From Phycisphaerae bacterium (lineage in GTDB: Bacteria; Planctomycetota; Phycisphaerae; Phycisphaerales; SM1A02), in contig VGXK01000072.1 in assembly GCA_016873355.1 (NCBI GenBank), positions 1 to 8,346 of the forward strand: a stretch of 8,346 nucleotides of DNA, in the 5' to 3' direction. Positions 6,033 through 8,346 of this stretch are shown piece after piece. Each line of letters begins with the position of its first letter. The first letter of the stretch is position 1. The position numbers and the translations under genes were made by a program. The notes under the pieces were generated by a model. The model was given only the letters and a program-made list of their open reading frames with translations. It did not search any database and was not told where the DNA came from.

Positions 6033-6836
6033 ATGTCGCTGCTCGTCCTGATCCACCGCCATCGATCGCTGCTCTGGGAACTGCTCAAGCGGGAGATCGG
6101 CGAGCGCTACGCCGGCAGCGCGCTCGGTTGGCTCTGGGTCTTCGCGCACCAGGTCTTCCTCGTGGCGCTCTACGCGATCGTCTTCGCGTACATCTTCCCC
6201 AGCCGCATCGACGTCTCCTCGTCGATGCCGCGCGACTACGTGACCTACATCCTGGCCGGACTCGTGCCCTGGCTCGCGGTGTCGGAGACGCTCGCGCGCA
6301 GTCCGGGCGTGTTCACCGGCAACGCGAATCTCGTGAAGCAAGTGGTCTTCCCGATCGATCTGCTGCCGGTGCGCACGACGCTTGCAGCGATGACGAATCA
6401 GCTCGTGGCGCTCGCGCTCCTGCTCGGATGGATGCTCGTGCGCGGAGGCACGCTGCCGGCGACGGTGCTGCTGCTGCCGGTGCTGCTCGTGCTTCAACTC
6501 GTGCTGCTTGCGGGGCTTTCGCTGCTCATCGGTTCGCTCAGCGTCTACCTGCGCGACACGAAGGAGTTCGTGCAGCTCTTCACCGCCGCGGGACTCTTCC
6601 TCGTTCCGGTGCTCTACCTTCCCGAGTGGCTTGATCGCGTGTGGCCGGGCATTCGCGCCGCGCTGTATGTGAATCCGTTCAGCTACCTCGTCTGGTGCTG
6701 GCAGGATTGCCTCTACTTCGGTCGCATCGAACATCCGGCCGCGTGGATCGTGCTGCTGATCGTGTCGCTCGTCTCCTTCTCGTTCGGTCGACTCGTGTTC
6801 GAGCGGCTTCGCGTGGGGTTCGGAGAGCACCTGTGA
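6033..6836 (+). CDS. wzm: ABC-2 type polysaccharide export permease (Wzm family)
   Basis: 267 residues, the normal length for Wzm/TagG-type permeases. A cytoplasmic amphipathic start (KREIGERYAGSALGWLWVF, 19-37) carries the family pattern R-x2-x2-RY-x2-S-xLG-x2-W. About six hydrophobic segments follow, near 31-55, 70-88, 118-137, 143-170, 181-198 and 238-255. Other family marks are the loop RDTKEF (174-179) and VNPFSYLV (213-220). The dimeric permease forms the inner-membrane channel through which a lipid-linked O-antigen, capsule or teichoic-acid-like chain is moved, driven by the ATPase encoded next. Its TGA overlaps the GTG of that ATPase gene, which implies translational coupling. Start: the ATG at 6033 fits the family's N-terminus; an earlier ATG at 6019 is out of frame. 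No Shine-Dalgarno is apparent. Confidence 0.93.
   Translation: MSLLVLIHRHRSLLWELLKREIGERYAGSALGWLWVFAHQVFLVALYAIVFAYIFPSRIDVSSSMPRDYVTYILAGLVPWLAVSETLARSPGVFTGNANLVKQVVFPIDLLPVRTTLAAMTNQLVALALLLGWMLVRGGTLPATVLLLPVLLVLQLVLLAGLSLLIGSLSVYLRDTKEFVQLFTAAGLFLVPVLYLPEWLDRVWPGIRAALYVNPFSYLVWCWQDCLYFGRIEHPAAWIVLLIVSLVSFSFGRLVFERLRVGFGEHL
6822..6825 (+). promoter_or_regulatory. Ribosome binding site GGAG for the ATPase gene
   Basis: GGAG, within GGAGAG, ends 7 bases before the GTG at 6833. It is one of the few recognisable Shine-Dalgarno matches in the window and supports GTG 6833 as the start over the in-frame ATG at 6851. Confidence 0.5.
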
Positions 6837-8346
6837 GCGCGGACGCGGGCATGAGGGCGAGCGCGAACGCCGTCGCCAGCGCCGGCGCCGATGCAGGCGC
6901 CGTCGCCGGCGCGCCGCCGACCGGCGCCCCGACGACGGAACCGGTCGTCGTCGTCGATCGGCTCTCGAAGTGCTACGAGATCTATCCGCGCCCGATGGAT
7001 CTGCTGATCGAACTGCTCCTGCGCCGCAAGGCGCACTGGGAGTTCTGGGCGCTGCGCGACGTATCGCTGCGCGTCGGCCGCGGCGAAGTGGTCGGCATCA
7101 TGGGGCGCAACGGCGCCGGCAAGAGCACGCTGCTGAAGATCCTGATGGGCACGCTCGCGCCGACGTCGGGAACGGCCACGGTGGTGGGCCGCGTCTCCGG
7201 AATCCTCGAACTCGGCACCGGCTTTCACCCCGACTACACGGGTCGCCAGAACATCATTCTCGGCGGCATGTGCCTCGGCATGAGTCGCGAGGAGGTCGAT
7301 GCGAAGACGGCGTCGATCATCGAGTTCAGCGAGCTCGAGCGCGCGATCGACCGACCGTTCAAGACCTATTCGACCGGCATGCAGGCGCGACTGACCTTCG
7401 CCACGGCGGCGGCCGTCGATCCCGACGTCTTCGTGGTCGACGAGGCGCTCGCGGTGGGCGACGCGAAGTTCCAGCGCAAGTGCACCGATCGGTTCCGCGA
7501 GCTCGTGGAGCGCGGCAAGACGATCCTGCTCGTCTCGCACAACACGAACGCGATCGTCACGCTCTGCTCGCGCGCCGTGCTGCTCGACGAAGGCCGCGTG
7601 GTGATCGACGATTCGCCGCGCGTGGTGGCGAACGAGTACCACCGCATGCTCTTCGGCGGCGGCGGTCTCGGCACCGACGAGGCGGAGCGCGTGGCGCGCA
7701 CCAGGGCGGCGCAGGCGGCCGTCCACGCGACGCGCGGAGCGCCGGAGTCCGCGTCGAGCGGCACGACCCGCGCGTCGTCCGATGCGGCGACGACGAGCGC
7801 CTCGTCGCGCGATGCGGCTCGAACGACGAGTGCGCCCGCGATCGCCGCCGATCCGAATCCGCCCGCGGGAATGGACGCGCCGGCGGTGGTGTCCGAGCCG
7901 CTTCGCTTCGGCGACGGTCGCGTCGAGATCGTGGACTGCACGCTGCTCGGTCCCGACGGACGCCCGACGACGCTGCTTCATCCGGGCGAGCGCGTGCGCT
8001 TCGAGCTGACGGCGGTCTGCCATCGCGACGTGGGCGATCTCGTGGCGAGCTTCTACATCAAGGATCCGCGCGGCGTGGAGATCCACGGCACGGACACGCA
8101 GCTGCTTCAAATCGCCGCGCCGGTCATGCAGGCGGGCCAGGTCTTCCGCGCGATCATGGAGATGCACAATCGACTCGGCGCCGGTGACTACCTGTTGAGC
8201 TACGGCTTCGGCGACTCCGAGGGATTCAAGTTCGACTACCGGCACGACGCGATGATCTTCCGCGTCACCCAGAATCCTCGCGTCTACCACGCGTGCAAGG
8301 TGGACCTCGAGGTGTCGTACCGGTTCGAGCTCGTGGGAACGCCGTC
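6833..8346 (+). CDS. wzt: ABC polysaccharide exporter ATPase with C-terminal glycan-binding domain (Wzt family), 3' end outside window
   Basis: 504 residues are visible and the frame runs off the right edge. An Ala-rich leader (1-37) precedes the nucleotide-binding domain: Walker A GRNGAGKST (91-99), the Wzt-type segment VSGILELGTGFHPDYTGRQN (121-140), signature YSTGM (179-183), Walker B VFVVDEAL (D203, E204), D-loop VGDAKF and H-loop His236. A low-complexity Ala/Ser/Thr linker (about 281-350) leads to a beta-rich Wzt_C-like domain (about 358-480; FGDGRVEIVDCTLLGPDGR, HPGERVRFEL, ASFYIKDPRGVEIHGTDT, GAGDYLLSYGFGD). Known role: hydrolyses ATP to drive the Wzm channel, and the C-terminal domain binds the glycan and sets substrate specificity. 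The GTG start overlaps the permease stop as GTGA and has a GGAG upstream. About 20 residues past the usual Wzt_C end are visible with no stop, so an extra C-terminal part may exist beyond the window. Confidence 0.93.
   Translation, partial: MSADAGMRASANAVASAGADAGAVAGAPPTGAPTTEPVVVVDRLSKCYEIYPRPMDLLIELLLRRKAHWEFWALRDVSLRVGRGEVVGIMGRNGAGKSTLLKILMGTLAPTSGTATVVGRVSGILELGTGFHPDYTGRQNIILGGMCLGMSREEVDAKTASIIEFSELERAIDRPFKTYSTGMQARLTFATAAAVDPDVFVVDEALAVGDAKFQRKCTDRFRELVERGKTILLVSHNTNAIVTLCSRAVLLDEGRVVIDDSPRVVANEYHRMLFGGGGLGTDEAERVARTRAAQAAVHATRGAPESASSGTTRASSDAATTSASSRDAARTTSAPAIAADPNPPAGMDAPAVVSEPLRFGDGRVEIVDCTLLGPDGRPTTLLHPGERVRFELTAVCHRDVGDLVASFYIKDPRGVEIHGTDTQLLQIAAPVMQAGQVFRAIMEMHNRLGAGDYLLSYGFGDSEGFKFDYRHDAMIFRVTQNPRVYHACKVDLEVSYRFELVGTP

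Noticed and set aside
4342..6051. Long plus-strand open frame of about 569 codons opposite the proximal glycosyltransferase
   Set aside because: Antisense shadow of a well-supported GT4 gene; composition is Arg/His/Ala-biased and no motif is seen.
4208..6088. Long minus-strand open frame of about 626 codons spanning both glycosyltransferase genes
   Set aside because: It is out of frame with the GT4 motifs across the proximal gene, and the product is Arg/Ala low-complexity sequence.
6970..8187. Plus-strand open frame of about 405 codons over wzt
   Set aside because: It is the +1/-1 shadow of wzt; the ATPase motifs lie in the frame starting at 6833, which has no stop before the window ends.
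6713..8290. Minus-strand open frame of about 525 codons opposite wzt
   Set aside because: The plus strand encodes an intact Walker A, signature, Walker B and H-loop in the right order, so the antisense frame is a by-product.

Overview
The window is dense, very GC-rich bacterial DNA. Codons end overwhelmingly in G or C, and long antisense open frames result from this. The base composition, the Ala/Arg-rich low-complexity linkers and the general lack of Shine-Dalgarno sequences would fit a planctomycete (possibly Phycisphaerae-like) or another high-GC Gram-negative lineage. This is inference from style; no marker gene settles it. An outer membrane is suggested by the Wzm/Wzt-type exporter. I see no rRNA, tRNA, CRISPR array, insertion sequence or phage gene.

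Layout, left to right: (1) the 3' part of a membrane-anchored SGNH/GDSL-type protein on the + strand, open to the left window edge and ending at 1510; (2) a small convergent minus-strand gene (1495-1953) for a coiled-coil / AT-hook-like / HTH-like protein, whose end overlaps the end of gene 1 by 16 bp; (3) a 34-bp divergent gap, then a + strand DUF218 (YdcF/SanA/ElyC-type) membrane protein (1988-2755); (4, 5) two tandem, paralogous GT4-type glycosyltransferases on the minus strand (2805-4343 and 4357-5931, 13 bp apart, probably one transcript); (6, 7) diverging from them across 101 bp, an ABC-2 permease of the Wzm type (6033-6836) and an ATPase of the Wzt type with a C-terminal glycan-binding domain (6833 to beyond the right edge), translationally coupled through GTGA.

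Taken together this is part of a surface-polysaccharide locus of the ABC-transporter-dependent kind (O-antigen, capsule or exopolysaccharide). The two GT4 enzymes would extend a lipid-linked glycan in the cytoplasm. Wzm/Wzt would export the finished chain, with the Wzt C-terminal domain recognising it. The SGNH protein could add or remove acyl groups on the outside. The DUF218 protein belongs to a family linked in one case (ElyC) to undecaprenyl-phosphate carrier metabolism. The small DNA-binding-like protein is the least familiar component and could be a local regulator or a nucleoid protein.

The most notable non-coding signals are two divergent promoter candidates, at 1954-1987 and 5973-5987. 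Each carries a -10-like hexamer readable on both strands, and they share an exact 13-mer (TATACTCGCCGCC). At the first site the spacing predicts an essentially leaderless mRNA for the small DNA-binding-like gene.
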